A stretch of DNA of 64,000 nt. Source: Bacillus sp. FJAT-42315 (GTDB lineage Bacteria > Bacillota > Bacilli > Bacillales > Domibacillaceae). The stretch spans positions 584,516 to 648,515 of the forward strand of contig NZ_KZ454941.1 of the NCBI RefSeq assembly GCF_002797375.1, given 5' to 3'. The position numbers and the translations under genes are program-made. The number at the start of each line of letters is the position of its first letter. Position 1 is the stretch's first letter. This document shows positions 36,101 through 44,982 of the stretch, one piece after another. The notes under the pieces are model-generated. The model searched no databases, was not told the DNA's origin, and saw nothing but the letters and a program-made list of their open reading frames with translations.

Positions 36101-36787
36101 TTGAAATGTGCAATTATGCAGCCGACATATATACCTTGGACTGGATATTTCCATATGATAGATCAAGTAGATGTATTCGTGTTTTTAGATGATGTTCAAT
36201 TTGCTAAAAGGTCATGGCAACAAAGGAATAAAATCGCCTATAATAGTGTGGAAAAAATGATTACAATTCCCGTGGTTTCTAAAGGATTGAGGGATCAAAA
36301 GATTAATGAAGTTCATATAGATAATCAACAAGATTGGAGCAATCAACATCTTCAATTAATAAAATACGCTTATTCAAAGAAACCCTTCTACAAAGATCTA
36401 GAAACTATTCTTCCTCACTATGAAAAAAAGCATATTCTTCTATCAAACTTTACTATTGATGTTATCAAGGATATCTCAGAAAAGTTGGGTATAATGACTA
36501 CCTTTTTAAAAAGTAGTGATCTTCCTATTTATGATAAAAGATCCAAATATTTATTAGAAATTTGTCATTATATTGGTGCTGATGAGTATTTAAGTGCTGC
36601 AGGTTCCAAAGAATATATAGAAGAAGAACAAGTTTTCGAAGAGTCGTTAATTAAAGTGAGTTATCATCAAAGTAGTACGTATACATATCAACAATATAGA
36701 GAAATGTCATTTATCCCTTATTTATCTATTATAGATTATATTGCGAATCGAGGGTTTGACAATTTTCGAGAGGAGATACTGAAGTGA
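36101..36787 (+). CDS. WbqC family protein
   Basis: WbqC-like proteins occur in O-antigen, capsule and flagellin-glycan loci and are suspected to add amino-acid-derived or acyl groups to amino sugars, but no firm activity is established. Family signs are CAIMQPTYIPWTGYFHMIDQVDVFVFLDDVQFAKRSWQQRNKI at the N-terminus and the ADEYLSAAGSKEYIEE region near 165-180. I start at TTG 36101 (228 aa) because AAAGGAGG lies 10 bp upstream and the protein then begins as the family does. The 30 bp upstream of this start lie within pseH. Its 3' end overlaps the next gene by 4 bp (GTGA), tying the two together. Confidence 0.85.
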   Translation: MKCAIMQPTYIPWTGYFHMIDQVDVFVFLDDVQFAKRSWQQRNKIAYNSVEKMITIPVVSKGLRDQKINEVHIDNQQDWSNQHLQLIKYAYSKKPFYKDLETILPHYEKKHILLSNFTIDVIKDISEKLGIMTTFLKSSDLPIYDKRSKYLLEICHYIGADEYLSAAGSKEYIEEEQVFEESLIKVSYHQSSTYTYQQYREMSFIPYLSIIDYIANRGFDNFREEILK

Positions 36788-38139
36788 AAGTAACATATAT
36801 AACTGATGCTTGTGTATTAGTAGAATATAAAGGAAAGAAGCTTCTTTGTGATCCATGGTTGAGTGAAAGCGTTTGTTATGGTGCTTTATATCACTATCCT
36901 CCATTGAATGTGAAAATAGAAGAGTTCCGTGATGTAGATTATATTTATATTTCTCATATTCATGAAGACCATTTAGATGTTAATACACTAAAATATTTTC
37001 CGAAAGAGATCCCTATATTAATTCACTGTTATGAAGAGAAACATGTTTTAAATAAATTGAAAAGTATTGAATTTGAGAATGTAATAGAGTTAAAACATAA
37101 AGAAATATTTTCAATCACTAATGAATTTTCAATTGAAATCTTAGCTGCTGATAATTGTGACCCAGCAATTTGTCACAAATTTTTTGGATGCCAGGTCTCT
37201 CAACTATATGAAAAGTCTCTACAAATCGACTCTTTAGCCATTATAAAAGGTGGCGATTATGTTGTCGTAAATACTAATGATTGCCCTTATGAACTTTCTC
37301 ATACGATGAATAGTTATATAATTGAAAAATATAATCATGTGGATTTCTTATTAACAAGTTACAATGCAGCTAGTCCTTATCCTCAGTGTTTTGAGAATTT
37401 TTCGGAACAAGAAATGCTAATAGAAAAAGAAAAGATACGAAAGAAATGTTTAAATCGAACAGTCAATTACTGTAGGGATTTAAATCCAAAGTTCGTTTTA
37501 CCATTTGCAGCACAACGAGTAATAGGTGGAGAATTCTATACTCTAAATAAATTTACGGCTACTACCCCTTTAGAAGAGTTAGAGGATGAATTAAAGGAAC
37601 TCTTCTTTGGGAACAAAATTCAAACAAAAGTAACCTTGCTAAATTCTGAAGAGTATCTTGATTTAAGTAGTGAGATACAATCGAAACCATTCGAACCGTC
37701 TGTAAAAGAAGAAAGAGAACGATATTTCAAAGAGGTGTTATCTCAAAAGAAATACATATTCCAACTCCCTGAAAATAAAATTGAAAAAGATCAATATGAA
37801 AATTTATTACCTAAACTAAAAGTGGCTCAGAAACGAATGTATAGAAAGATGGATGATGTATATTATAATTTGCGAATTGACTCAACGCTGTACATTGATG
37901 CCGGACAAGATTACATATATAAAATCCCTTTTAACGGAGAAGAACCAGAGATTGTGGATATTTCACAAATGGAAGAGCCGTTTTTAAAAATAAAAATCGA
38001 TTATACATTACTTGTTATGATACTAGAGAGAAGAGCTCATTGGAATAATGCCGAATTTGGCAGTTTTATTAAATATTATCGTCAGCCGAATGTGTTCAAC
38101 CGTTCGATGCATCATGTTATCTCATATTTACATATGTAA
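36784..38139 (+). CDS. Metallo-beta-lactamase-fold protein of the glycan island
   Basis: A 451-aa protein with an N-terminal MBL domain: DPWLSES then H58-I-H60-E-D62-H63 (the HxHxDH metal motif) and a later VVNTNDCPY segment. The architecture, with a long C-terminal part (about 250-451) containing VLPFAAQRVIGGEFYTLN, recalls the MBL-like half of CMP-sialic acid hydroxylases (CMAH/UlaG-like), but no Rieske Cys-His motif is present. Substrate and reaction are unknown. The start GTG overlaps the WbqC stop. Its place between pseH and pseI suggests it modifies the nonulosonic acid or its precursor, which is inference. Confidence 0.8.
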   Translation: MKVTYITDACVLVEYKGKKLLCDPWLSESVCYGALYHYPPLNVKIEEFRDVDYIYISHIHEDHLDVNTLKYFPKEIPILIHCYEEKHVLNKLKSIEFENVIELKHKEIFSITNEFSIEILAADNCDPAICHKFFGCQVSQLYEKSLQIDSLAIIKGGDYVVVNTNDCPYELSHTMNSYIIEKYNHVDFLLTSYNAASPYPQCFENFSEQEMLIEKEKIRKKCLNRTVNYCRDLNPKFVLPFAAQRVIGGEFYTLNKFTATTPLEELEDELKELFFGNKIQTKVTLLNSEEYLDLSSEIQSKPFEPSVKEERERYFKEVLSQKKYIFQLPENKIEKDQYENLLPKLKVAQKRMYRKMDDVYYNLRIDSTLYIDAGQDYIYKIPFNGEEPEIVDISQMEEPFLKIKIDYTLLVMILERRAHWNNAEFGSFIKYYRQPNVFNRSMHHVISYLHM

Positions 38140-38156
38140 TGTCTGGAGGAATTATT

Positions 38157-39068
38157 ATGATCAAAGAATTTGGAATTCATAAAGGTCAAGTAGTTTATGA
38201 TAGTGAAAAACATTCAGTTATTGAATGTGAATATTGCGAGTTTAAACATGTAATACCTTTACCTGAGCAAGAAGAATTAAATAAATTGTATGGAGAAGAA
38301 TATTACGAAAAGGCACAACCGCAATACATTAATCGAGTGAAACAAGATCAAGAATGGTGGTCTGAGGTTTATAAAGAGCGTGCTGTTACTATTGAGAACT
38401 TCTTTGAATCTGGTAAAGCGTTAAATGCACTAGATATTGGTTCAGGACCGGGATATTTTCTAGTAGAAGGAAAGAAAAGAGGATGGAATACATTAGGGAT
38501 TGAGCCATCAATGCAGGCATACGATTATTCTAAATCTTTAGGATTAGATGTCATTAATGGATTTTTCTCTGAAGAGTTAGCAACAGAATTAGATCAATTT
38601 GATATTATTCATATGAATCATGTACTTGAACATTTACCTTCTCCTAAACAAACGATTGAATTAATGAGAAGTAAGCTAAAAGTAAACGGCATTTTATGTA
38701 TTGCTGTGCCTAATGATTTTAATGTATTTCAAGAGCTTTTGCACTCTAGTTATAACTATAAACCATGGTGGGTTAGCCCACAAGAACACTTGAATTATTT
38801 TTCATTTAATTCCCTTAAGAAATTATTAAATGAAAATGGATTTGATGTCATGAAGGAAACAACTAGTTTTCCAATGGAGCTGTTTTTATTAATGGGGGAT
38901 AATTTTATTGGAAATGATCAACTTGGAAGGCAGTGTCATAGGAAAAGAGTGAATTTTGAAATGTCTTTATTAAAAAATAACCTTCAAGAAGTTAAATCAG
39001 TATTTTATGAGGGATTAGCAAAAAATGGTTTAGGGAGAGATGTCATTCTATTTGCAAGGAAACTCTAG
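38157..39068 (+). CDS. Class I SAM-dependent methyltransferase
   Basis: A 303-aa protein with an N-terminal CxxC pair (C24, C27), then motif I ALDIGSGPGYFLVEGKKRGW, the acidic IEPS residue that binds SAM ribose, and IIHMNHVLEHLPSPKQTI. This is the layout of sugar C- or N,N-/O-methyltransferases of polysaccharide loci. The ATG at 38157 with TGGAGGA upstream is used. An ATG at 38139 overlaps the preceding stop. In context it may methylate a pseudaminic acid derivative. It is the last member of the AT-rich block: pseI, starting 49 bp later, has a more GC-rich composition. Confidence 0.85.
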   Translation: MIKEFGIHKGQVVYDSEKHSVIECEYCEFKHVIPLPEQEELNKLYGEEYYEKAQPQYINRVKQDQEWWSEVYKERAVTIENFFESGKALNALDIGSGPGYFLVEGKKRGWNTLGIEPSMQAYDYSKSLGLDVINGFFSEELATELDQFDIIHMNHVLEHLPSPKQTIELMRSKLKVNGILCIAVPNDFNVFQELLHSSYNYKPWWVSPQEHLNYFSFNSLKKLLNENGFDVMKETTSFPMELFLLMGDNFIGNDQLGRQCHRKRVNFEMSLLKNNLQEVKSVFYEGLAKNGLGRDVILFARKL

Positions 39069-39117
39069 TTGCTTATTTTCAAATTTGTTATCAATAAGAG
39101 AGGTATAAAAAGAAGAA

Positions 39118-40164
39118 ATGATTAAAATTGGAACAAAATTCATTGGTAAAGATCATAAGCCGTTTATTATTGCAGAGATGTCCGGCAATCATAATCAATC
39201 ATTAGAACGTGCGTTGAAAATTGTGGATTTAGCTGCAGAAGCGGGCGTGGATGCCGTGAAGCTTCAAACGTATACGCCGGATACGATGACACTGGATATT
39301 CATACTAGAGAGTTTAGGATTGAAAGTGAGAACAACCTATGGAAAGGGCAATCGCTTTACAATTTATATAAAGAAGCCTATACACCATGGGAATGGCATC
39401 AAGCTATTTTTGACCGATGTAAGGAACATGGCTTGCTTGCTTTTAGCTCACCATTTGATGAGACAGCTGTTGATTTTTTAGAAACGCTCGATGTGCCTGC
39501 TTATAAAATCGCCTCATTTGAAAATATCGACATTCCTTTAATTAAAAAGGTAGCTGCTACCAGAAAGCCAGTGATTATTTCAACAGGTATGGCGTCTGTG
39601 GCAGAAATCGATGAAGCGGTTCAGGCAGTACGTTCGGAAGACAATGATCAGCTTATTTTATTGAAATGTACAAGCACCTACCCAGCGACGCCAGCGAACT
39701 CCAATATCAAAACCATTCCTCATCTGCGCGAGCTGTTCCAGACAGAAGTCGGACTATCTGATCATACGATGGGAATTGGGACCTCGGTGACTGCTGTAGC
39801 GTTAGGGGCAACCGTTATTGAAAAGCATTTTACTACCTCGCGAGCAGATGGTGGAGTGGATTCCGCATTTTCTCTAGAACCGTCTGAAATGAAGCAACTG
39901 GTGGTAGAAACGAAACGAGCATGGGAAAGTCTTGGTGTGGTTAAGTACGGGCCGACTTCTACAGAAAAGCCTTCTTTAGAACATAGACGCTCTCTTTATA
40001 TTGGGGAAGACTTAAAGGTAGGAGATGTGCTGACAAAAGAAAATGTTCGCATCATTCGTCCTGGACATGGACTGTCGCCAAAATATTTTGATTTAGTATT
40101 GGGGAAAACAATCAAACAAGATGCACCTAAAGGAACACCATTAAGTTGGGAGTTATTACTGTGA
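39118..40164 (+). CDS. pseI: Pseudaminic acid synthase PseI
   Basis: Condenses the 2,4-diacetamido sugar from PseG with phosphoenolpyruvate to give pseudaminic acid. The NeuB-family TIM barrel begins FIIAEMSGNHNQSLERALKIVDLAAEAGVDAVKLQTY, with PAYKIASFENID, STGMAS and GLSDHTMG further on. The C-terminal SAF domain holds HRRSLYIGEDLKVGDVLTKENVRIIRPG. Length is 348 aa. pseC starts within its last codon (GTGA overlap). MSGNHNQ rather than the sialic acid version supports PseI over NeuB. Confidence 0.94.
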   Translation: MIKIGTKFIGKDHKPFIIAEMSGNHNQSLERALKIVDLAAEAGVDAVKLQTYTPDTMTLDIHTREFRIESENNLWKGQSLYNLYKEAYTPWEWHQAIFDRCKEHGLLAFSSPFDETAVDFLETLDVPAYKIASFENIDIPLIKKVAATRKPVIISTGMASVAEIDEAVQAVRSEDNDQLILLKCTSTYPATPANSNIKTIPHLRELFQTEVGLSDHTMGIGTSVTAVALGATVIEKHFTTSRADGGVDSAFSLEPSEMKQLVVETKRAWESLGVVKYGPTSTEKPSLEHRRSLYIGEDLKVGDVLTKENVRIIRPGHGLSPKYFDLVLGKTIKQDAPKGTPLSWELLL

Positions 40165-41333
40165 AAAAACGAGACACCTTCTTATCTTATGGCCAGCAAA
40201 CAATTGATGAAGCTGATATTCAAATCGTTCTTGATACACTACGTTCACCATATCTGACACAGGGTCCAAAAGTTGTAGAATTCGAACATGCTGTAGCTGA
40301 TTATGTTGGTGCCAAGTATGCGGTGGCTTTTTCTAATGGGACCGCAGCTTTACATGGAGCCTGTTTTGCTGCAGGGATTTCTGAGGAAGATGAGGTCATT
40401 ACAACTCCTATCACATTCGTAGCAACTGCGAATGCGGTGCTTTATTGTGGTGGACGGCCTGTCTTTGCGGATATAGATGAGCAAACCTATAACATTGATC
40501 CACAGGATATTAAGAAAAAAATCACAGACAAGACGAAAGCCATTATGCCTGTGGATTTTACAGGGCAGCCAGCGGATATGGACGTCATCTTAGAAATAGC
40601 GAAAGAGCATGATTTAGTGGTAATTGAAGATGGAGCACATTCACTAGGAGCAGGGTATAATGGACGGAAAGTGGGCACACAAGCCGATATGACGATGTTC
40701 AGTTTTCATCCGGTGAAGCCCATTACAACAGCAGAAGGTGGAATCATTGTTACTGATTCAGATTACTACTATGAAAAATTAAAAAGCTTTCGTTCGCATG
40801 GAATTATTCACGACCATTTATCCAAAGATGAAGGTCCTTGGTATTATGAAATGGTTGACCTTGGGTTCAATTATCGAATGACCGATATTCAAGCAGCTTT
40901 AGGGGTCTCACAAATTCATAAATTAGATACTTTTATTGAACGAAGACGGGAGATAGCTGAGCAATATAGTGAAGCTTTTTCGAATTGGGACGGGGTTATC
41001 ACGCCAACCCAGCTTTCCAGTACGAATTCTGGTTGGCACCTGTACATGCTTCAACTAAACTTAAATGATTTACAAAAAACACGTCGACAAATTTTTGAAG
41101 AACTGCGTGCGTTAAATATTGGTGTGCATGTTCACTATATTCCTGTCTATTTGCACCCATACTATCAACAACTAGGCTATGAACGCGGACTTTGTCCAAA
41201 AGCTGAAGCTTGGTATGAAGGGGCGCTTACATTACCGATTTTTCCGAAGATGACTGATCAAGATGTGAAATATGTCATTGAAGCTGTGAGAGAATGTGTA
41301 GGGGTGGGAAACTCATTGCTTAAAGGGATTTAA
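40161..41333 (+). CDS. pseC: UDP-4-amino-4,6-dideoxy-N-acetyl-beta-L-altrosamine transaminase PseC
   Basis: PLP-dependent sugar aminotransferase (DegT/DnrJ/EryC1 family) acting after PseB. The Schiff-base lysine is K186 in FSFHPVKPITTAEGG, with FSNGTAALHGACFAAG (PLP phosphate) and VIEDGAHSLGA upstream. I start at GTG 40161 (390 aa), which overlaps the pseI stop. A TTG 15 bp earlier lies within pseI. Biochemically PseC works right after PseB, yet the genes lie 6.6 kb apart, with the AT-rich block between them, suggesting an inserted or rearranged operon. Confidence 0.94.
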   Translation: MKKRDTFLSYGQQTIDEADIQIVLDTLRSPYLTQGPKVVEFEHAVADYVGAKYAVAFSNGTAALHGACFAAGISEEDEVITTPITFVATANAVLYCGGRPVFADIDEQTYNIDPQDIKKKITDKTKAIMPVDFTGQPADMDVILEIAKEHDLVVIEDGAHSLGAGYNGRKVGTQADMTMFSFHPVKPITTAEGGIIVTDSDYYYEKLKSFRSHGIIHDHLSKDEGPWYYEMVDLGFNYRMTDIQAALGVSQIHKLDTFIERRREIAEQYSEAFSNWDGVITPTQLSSTNSGWHLYMLQLNLNDLQKTRRQIFEELRALNIGVHVHYIPVYLHPYYQQLGYERGLCPKAEAWYEGALTLPIFPKMTDQDVKYVIEAVRECVGVGNSLLKGI

Positions 41334-41404
41334 TCAAGGTTTAAAGATTATCAATTTATCTGGACAGCTTATCCAAATGTTTATTGAACCAGAATATAAA
41401 GGAA

Positions 41405-41431
41405 TGAAGAATCTGTATCGACAACCGATAT
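41405..41431 (+). promoter_or_regulatory. Candidate sigma-D promoter of fliB
   Basis: TGAA, 15 bp, ACCGATAT. The -10 is perfect relative to the hag promoters and the -35 has one change from TAAA. It lies 39 bp upstream of fliB. Confidence 0.55.
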
Positions 41432-41469
41432 AACTAATAGTAGAAATTAAACATATGGGAGCTTGAATA

Positions 41470-42693
41470 ATGACCAACCAAATGACCTTATCTCCAGAGT
41501 ATATGAAGCAGTTTTCTTGTATTGGGCCAGCTTGTGAGGATACATGTTGTAAAGGCTGGAGTGTGACAATTGATAAAGAGACGTATAAGAAATATCGAAA
41601 AGTGAAAGAGGGGCCGTGGCGTGAGCGGTTTGAGAAGTCGATTAAACGGAATAAAGATAGTGTCGGTTTCAATGACTTTGGATATGTACAACTAACTGAA
41701 GAAGCTGCATGTCCAATGTTGGATGGGGAAGGATTGTGTTCGATTCATAAAGATTTTGGGCATGATCTTCTTTCTTACACATGCCAAGTGTATCCACGAA
41801 ATTATTCACAATACAATGAGATCATTGAGGAATCACTCACACTCTCTTGTCCAGAGGTAGCGAGACTAGCCCTTTTAAATAAGGAGAAGATTGAATTTTC
41901 TTTGGAAGAAAAAGAGCTACCTAATCAATTAAATGTGGCCAAAAAAGTTCTTTCTGCCACGATGGGAAATAGAGATCATCGCAAGTATTTCTTTGAGATT
42001 CGTTCGTTAGTGATCGAATTATTGCAAGAAAGAAAGTTTACTCTAGTCGAAAGACTTTTGTTAGTCGGTTTGTATGTGAAGCAGATCAATGAAAAATTAT
42101 CAGTGACATCATTTGAAGAGATTACAGGGCGTTTCCTAGAAATGATTCAAGACGTAGATTCAGTTAAGCAAATGGTTCAAAAGATATCTAAACATACGGA
42201 GCTACAGTTAAATATGCTGACAGCTATTTTGAATGTACGGCTGTCAGGAGGCGTGTCTAGTGAGAGATATACACAATGTTTAGAGGAAGTAGAAAAAGGG
42301 CTTTTGTTTAACGAGTCGAACATTTCTAAAGAGAAACAAGTAAAGACGTATGAAGAGGCTTATGAATCCATTGTTGCACCGTTTATGAATCAGCATGAGT
42401 ACATATTTGAAAACTATTTAGTACATCTTGCTTTTTCTAATGCCTTTTCATCAGATAAGGACTTATTCAATGATTATGTTCAACTCGTGCTTCATTATGC
42501 ATTAGTGAAAATGCATATCGTTGGTCTAGCTGCTTATCATGGTGAATTAACGATGGACTTAGTGTTAAAATTGATTCAATCATTGTCTAAAGTGATTGAC
42601 CATCATCCACAGTTTTTACAGCAGACGAATGAAATGCTGAAGGAAAATCAATTGAATACAGTGGCTCATATGGTAATTTTAATTAAAGATTAA
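41470..42693 (+). CDS. fliB: FliB-type flagellin lysine-N-methylase
   Basis: Predicted to methylate lysine side chains of flagellin, as FliB does in Salmonella. The 407-aa protein has the family's N-terminal Cys cluster (C17, C22, C26, C27 in FSCIGPACEDTCCKGWSV), then CPMLDGEGLCSIH, YTCQVYPRN and LSCPE, which probably bind an iron-sulfur cluster. The C-terminal half is helical and variable. It is separated from pseC by 136 bp with a sigma-D-like promoter, so it may be expressed with flagellin. A terminator follows. Confidence 0.88.
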   Translation: MTNQMTLSPEYMKQFSCIGPACEDTCCKGWSVTIDKETYKKYRKVKEGPWRERFEKSIKRNKDSVGFNDFGYVQLTEEAACPMLDGEGLCSIHKDFGHDLLSYTCQVYPRNYSQYNEIIEESLTLSCPEVARLALLNKEKIEFSLEEKELPNQLNVAKKVLSATMGNRDHRKYFFEIRSLVIELLQERKFTLVERLLLVGLYVKQINEKLSVTSFEEITGRFLEMIQDVDSVKQMVQKISKHTELQLNMLTAILNVRLSGGVSSERYTQCLEEVEKGLLFNESNISKEKQVKTYEEAYESIVAPFMNQHEYIFENYLVHLAFSNAFSSDKDLFNDYVQLVLHYALVKMHIVGLAAYHGELTMDLVLKLIQSLSKVIDHHPQFLQQTNEMLKENQLNTVAHMVILIKD

Positions 42694-42700
42694 TCGATAT

Positions 42701-42738
42701 AAGGGGTCAGACTCTGAATAGGGTCTAGGCCCCTTTTT
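42701..42738 (+). terminator. Rho-independent terminator after fliB
   Basis: AAGGGG/CCCCTT outer and AGACTC/GGGTCT inner helix, then a T run. Confidence 0.8.
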
Positions 42739-42749
42739 ATTGAGTTAAT

Positions 42750-42930
42750 TTAAATTTTTACATCTAAAAATTGTGAAAGTGGAGACGGCGCTTGCAGCTC
42801 TCTTAAAATTTCAGCTGGGTTATCTGTAGCTTCTTTAATGTTAGTTGCAATAGGCTTCTTCCGTCCACTGCTTACTAAGAAGTATAAACTGAGATACTGG
42901 TCCTTCTCCACCCCCTCCTATGTTACTCAT
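42750..42930 (-). pseudogene. Frameshifted small gene of unknown family
   Basis: On the minus strand an ATG at 42930 with AGAAGGA in front starts MSNIGGGGEGPVSQFILLSKQ and then meets a stop. In the next frame the reading continues GRKKPIATNIKEATDNPAEILRELQAPSPLSQFLDVKI and stops at 42750. Both halves look like real protein, and a single-base shift near 42866 would join them into one 60-aa product. I do not recognise the family. It could be a decayed gene or a sequencing error. The remaining bases from 42931 to 43318 hold no convincing gene. Confidence 0.5.
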
Positions 42931-43318
42931 ACAATTTCCTTCTTTTATTTACAACTATTAAAATATTCGCCAATTAAGCTCTTTTTCCTGAGTGTTTTTG
43001 GGATATTTAAGGTGAAAAATATGAATATAGACAAGAAGAATGTTCTTTATTCAACCGGGGCATTGTATTTTTATGTTATTTCCTGAGGTTAACTTTTCAA
43101 AGAAATAAAAAAGTAGAAATATGTCGAATGAAACTTGTAGGTATTTAGAATTATTTGTAGAAATGGTTAAGTGGTACAAAGGTATTGTTTTTGCAATAAT
43201 GAGATTGGAGGTAACGATAAGAGAAAATCATTTCTATGTTTCATCATTAAAATTGAGAAACAATAGGAAAAGTGTTAGTCGTATTGAATAACAGTAGAGA
43301 CAGGAAGGTAGTAATAAA

Positions 43319-44491
43319 ATGAAAAAATTAGTAGCGTCATTGTGTTTCTCTTTTATGTTGCTGTTTGGCTTTAGTTCAGCATCTGCAACTAGTTTTAAAG
43401 ACGTACCAGCTAATCATCCAGCGGCAAAGGAGATGGAATGGGCGAAGAAAAACGGATTTTTAAATGGATATAAGGATGGAAAGTTTTATCCGAATAATAA
43501 ATTAACAGAAGCGCAGTTTGTTGCTATGATGGCGAATTATTATCAAAATATTTCTTCTCAAAGTTTGAAGCCGTTAAAGGGGGAGCATTGGAGTGAACCC
43601 TATTACAGAGAGTTCAAGAAATATAAAATTCCTCTGTTGGATTATTATAGTACATATGGTCGTTCTTATCCGATTACACGAGGAGAGATGGCTCGTTTTG
43701 TAGCGGCGGGACAAAATGTAGCAAGCGATGGATATAATGCGGTTCAATATATGTATAAGCATAAGATTTCGCAAGGGAAAAGTTCTCGAGTACAAAATTT
43801 TCACACATACGGGTATAATGATGAACTAGCTCGTTGGCATGCTGCGAAGTTTTTGTATAATTTACATAAAGCAGGTATTCGACAAGTTCAGCCTTTTAAT
43901 ATTAGTAAAGCTGCTTCTCCTTCTTTTCAGTTGAAAGATGCCAATGGTCAAGCATTTGAAGTGAACACGAAGAAAATGAATGGCATATATGGCTATGCTA
44001 CATTCGATGATGGACCATTTTCCGTGTGGGCAGGTGCAGGTGAGGGTGACTTAATGTTTCGCGCAGATTATCAATTAACCCTTCATCAATTAGGGAATCC
44101 CGCGATTTTATCCCGATTAGTTGAACCTAATTACGAATATAACTATACACGTAATTTAATTAGAGTGGAACAATCAACTATAGCGGGACAGGGCGATTTG
44201 CTTTTTGTAGAAGCGACGATGTCATCTAATTTTCGAGGGGCTAATGTTTATATGGTTAAAGATGGGCAGCTTGTTCAGTTAGATACTAGAGAGGATTTTG
44301 GGCTGTATTATACTTGGTCGCCAAGATTAACAGCTAAAAATCAGCTTCAAACCTTAAGTTATTATAATCATGAAGCTTCTTGGTATTTAAATACTTATCG
44401 AATTGATACAAAAACAGAGGAGATTTATGATGTAGGAAGTCGAAAAATCTCAAATAAACAAAAAGATGACTTCTTGAGTAAATGGTATTAA
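43319..44491 (+). CDS. Exported S-layer homology (SLH) domain protein
   Basis: A 390-aa secreted protein with a Sec signal peptide (about 1-23, ending SASA). Next comes a clear SLH module (SFKDVPANHPAAKEMEWAKKNGFLNGYKDGKFYPNNKLTEAQFVAMM, 25-72) and two weaker SLH-like modules to about 185 (PITRGEMARFVAAGQN and YNDELARWHAAKFLYN). The rest is a beta-rich domain without a known match (GIYGYATFDDGPFSVWAGAGEG). SLH domains bind pyruvylated wall polysaccharide. It could be a client of SecA2-SlaP, though the genes are 33 kb apart. GGAAGG precedes the ATG. Confidence 0.87.
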   Translation: MKKLVASLCFSFMLLFGFSSASATSFKDVPANHPAAKEMEWAKKNGFLNGYKDGKFYPNNKLTEAQFVAMMANYYQNISSQSLKPLKGEHWSEPYYREFKKYKIPLLDYYSTYGRSYPITRGEMARFVAAGQNVASDGYNAVQYMYKHKISQGKSSRVQNFHTYGYNDELARWHAAKFLYNLHKAGIRQVQPFNISKAASPSFQLKDANGQAFEVNTKKMNGIYGYATFDDGPFSVWAGAGEGDLMFRADYQLTLHQLGNPAILSRLVEPNYEYNYTRNLIRVEQSTIAGQGDLLFVEATMSSNFRGANVYMVKDGQLVQLDTREDFGLYYTWSPRLTAKNQLQTLSYYNHEASWYLNTYRIDTKTEEIYDVGSRKISNKQKDDFLSKWY

Positions 44492-44528
44492 ACATATATT
44501 TATAGACTCTGAAATGAGCAATGAAAAA

Positions 44529-44558
44529 CTGCCAGCATCGAATGGAGATGCTGGCAGT
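44529..44558. terminator. Bidirectional terminator between the SLH gene and trmO
   Basis: CTGCCAGCATC and GATGCTGGCAG arms, with AAAAA on the left (T run for the minus strand) and a short T stretch on the right. Confidence 0.85.
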
Positions 44559-44565
44559 TTCCTGT

Positions 44566-44982
44566 TCACTCCCCCTCATAAGCCTTCGTACGATCAACCT
44601 TTCCAACTTTCCCTTCAAACCAGCCGATCCGATTGGTTTCTCTATGGTCGAATTGAGGAACAAATGGTTTAATGTCTAACAGTGGTGTTTCGTTGAGCAT
44701 ATCGACTTCAGAGATGTATAGGCGGTTGCTTTCTACCCTTTGTAATCGGACTGTGGATAAGCCAATTTTATTCGGGCGTCTTGGGTAGCGGGTAGCGAAC
44801 ACGCCGTGAGATTGATCATCAAGGAAGGGTTTCACTTCCAATGAGATAGCTGTGACTAAATGTAAGTGATAAATGAGTGTTAGGTGAGAAAATTCTTCAA
44901 TATCTTTCAGGCCAGGAACGAGCTCTTCGTTTAGCTCAATATACCCTTCTGCTTCTTTAGCTGCGACTGCTTGAATCGGCAT
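44566..44982 (-). pseudogene. trmO: trmO, C-terminal part (split by an insertion sequence)
   Basis: Codes for MPIQAVAAKEAEGYIELNEELVPGLKD onward, including FLDDQSHGVFATRYPRRPNKIGLS and DMLNETPLLDIKPFVPQFD, which are hallmarks of TrmO (TsaA/YaeB). TrmO methylates N6-threonylcarbamoyladenosine at position 37 of tRNA. The first residues of the protein are missing here and appear on the far side of the insertion sequence (46884-46921). The reading frame continues into the element (up to 45036) with unrelated residues. An ATG exactly at the junction could allow a truncated product lacking part of the SAM-binding barrel. Probably inactive. Confidence 0.88.

Noticed and set aside
42838-43086. 82-aa plus-strand ORF after fliB
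   Set aside because: Its first part is antisense to the frameshifted minus-strand gene, it has no RBS, and its composition is poor.
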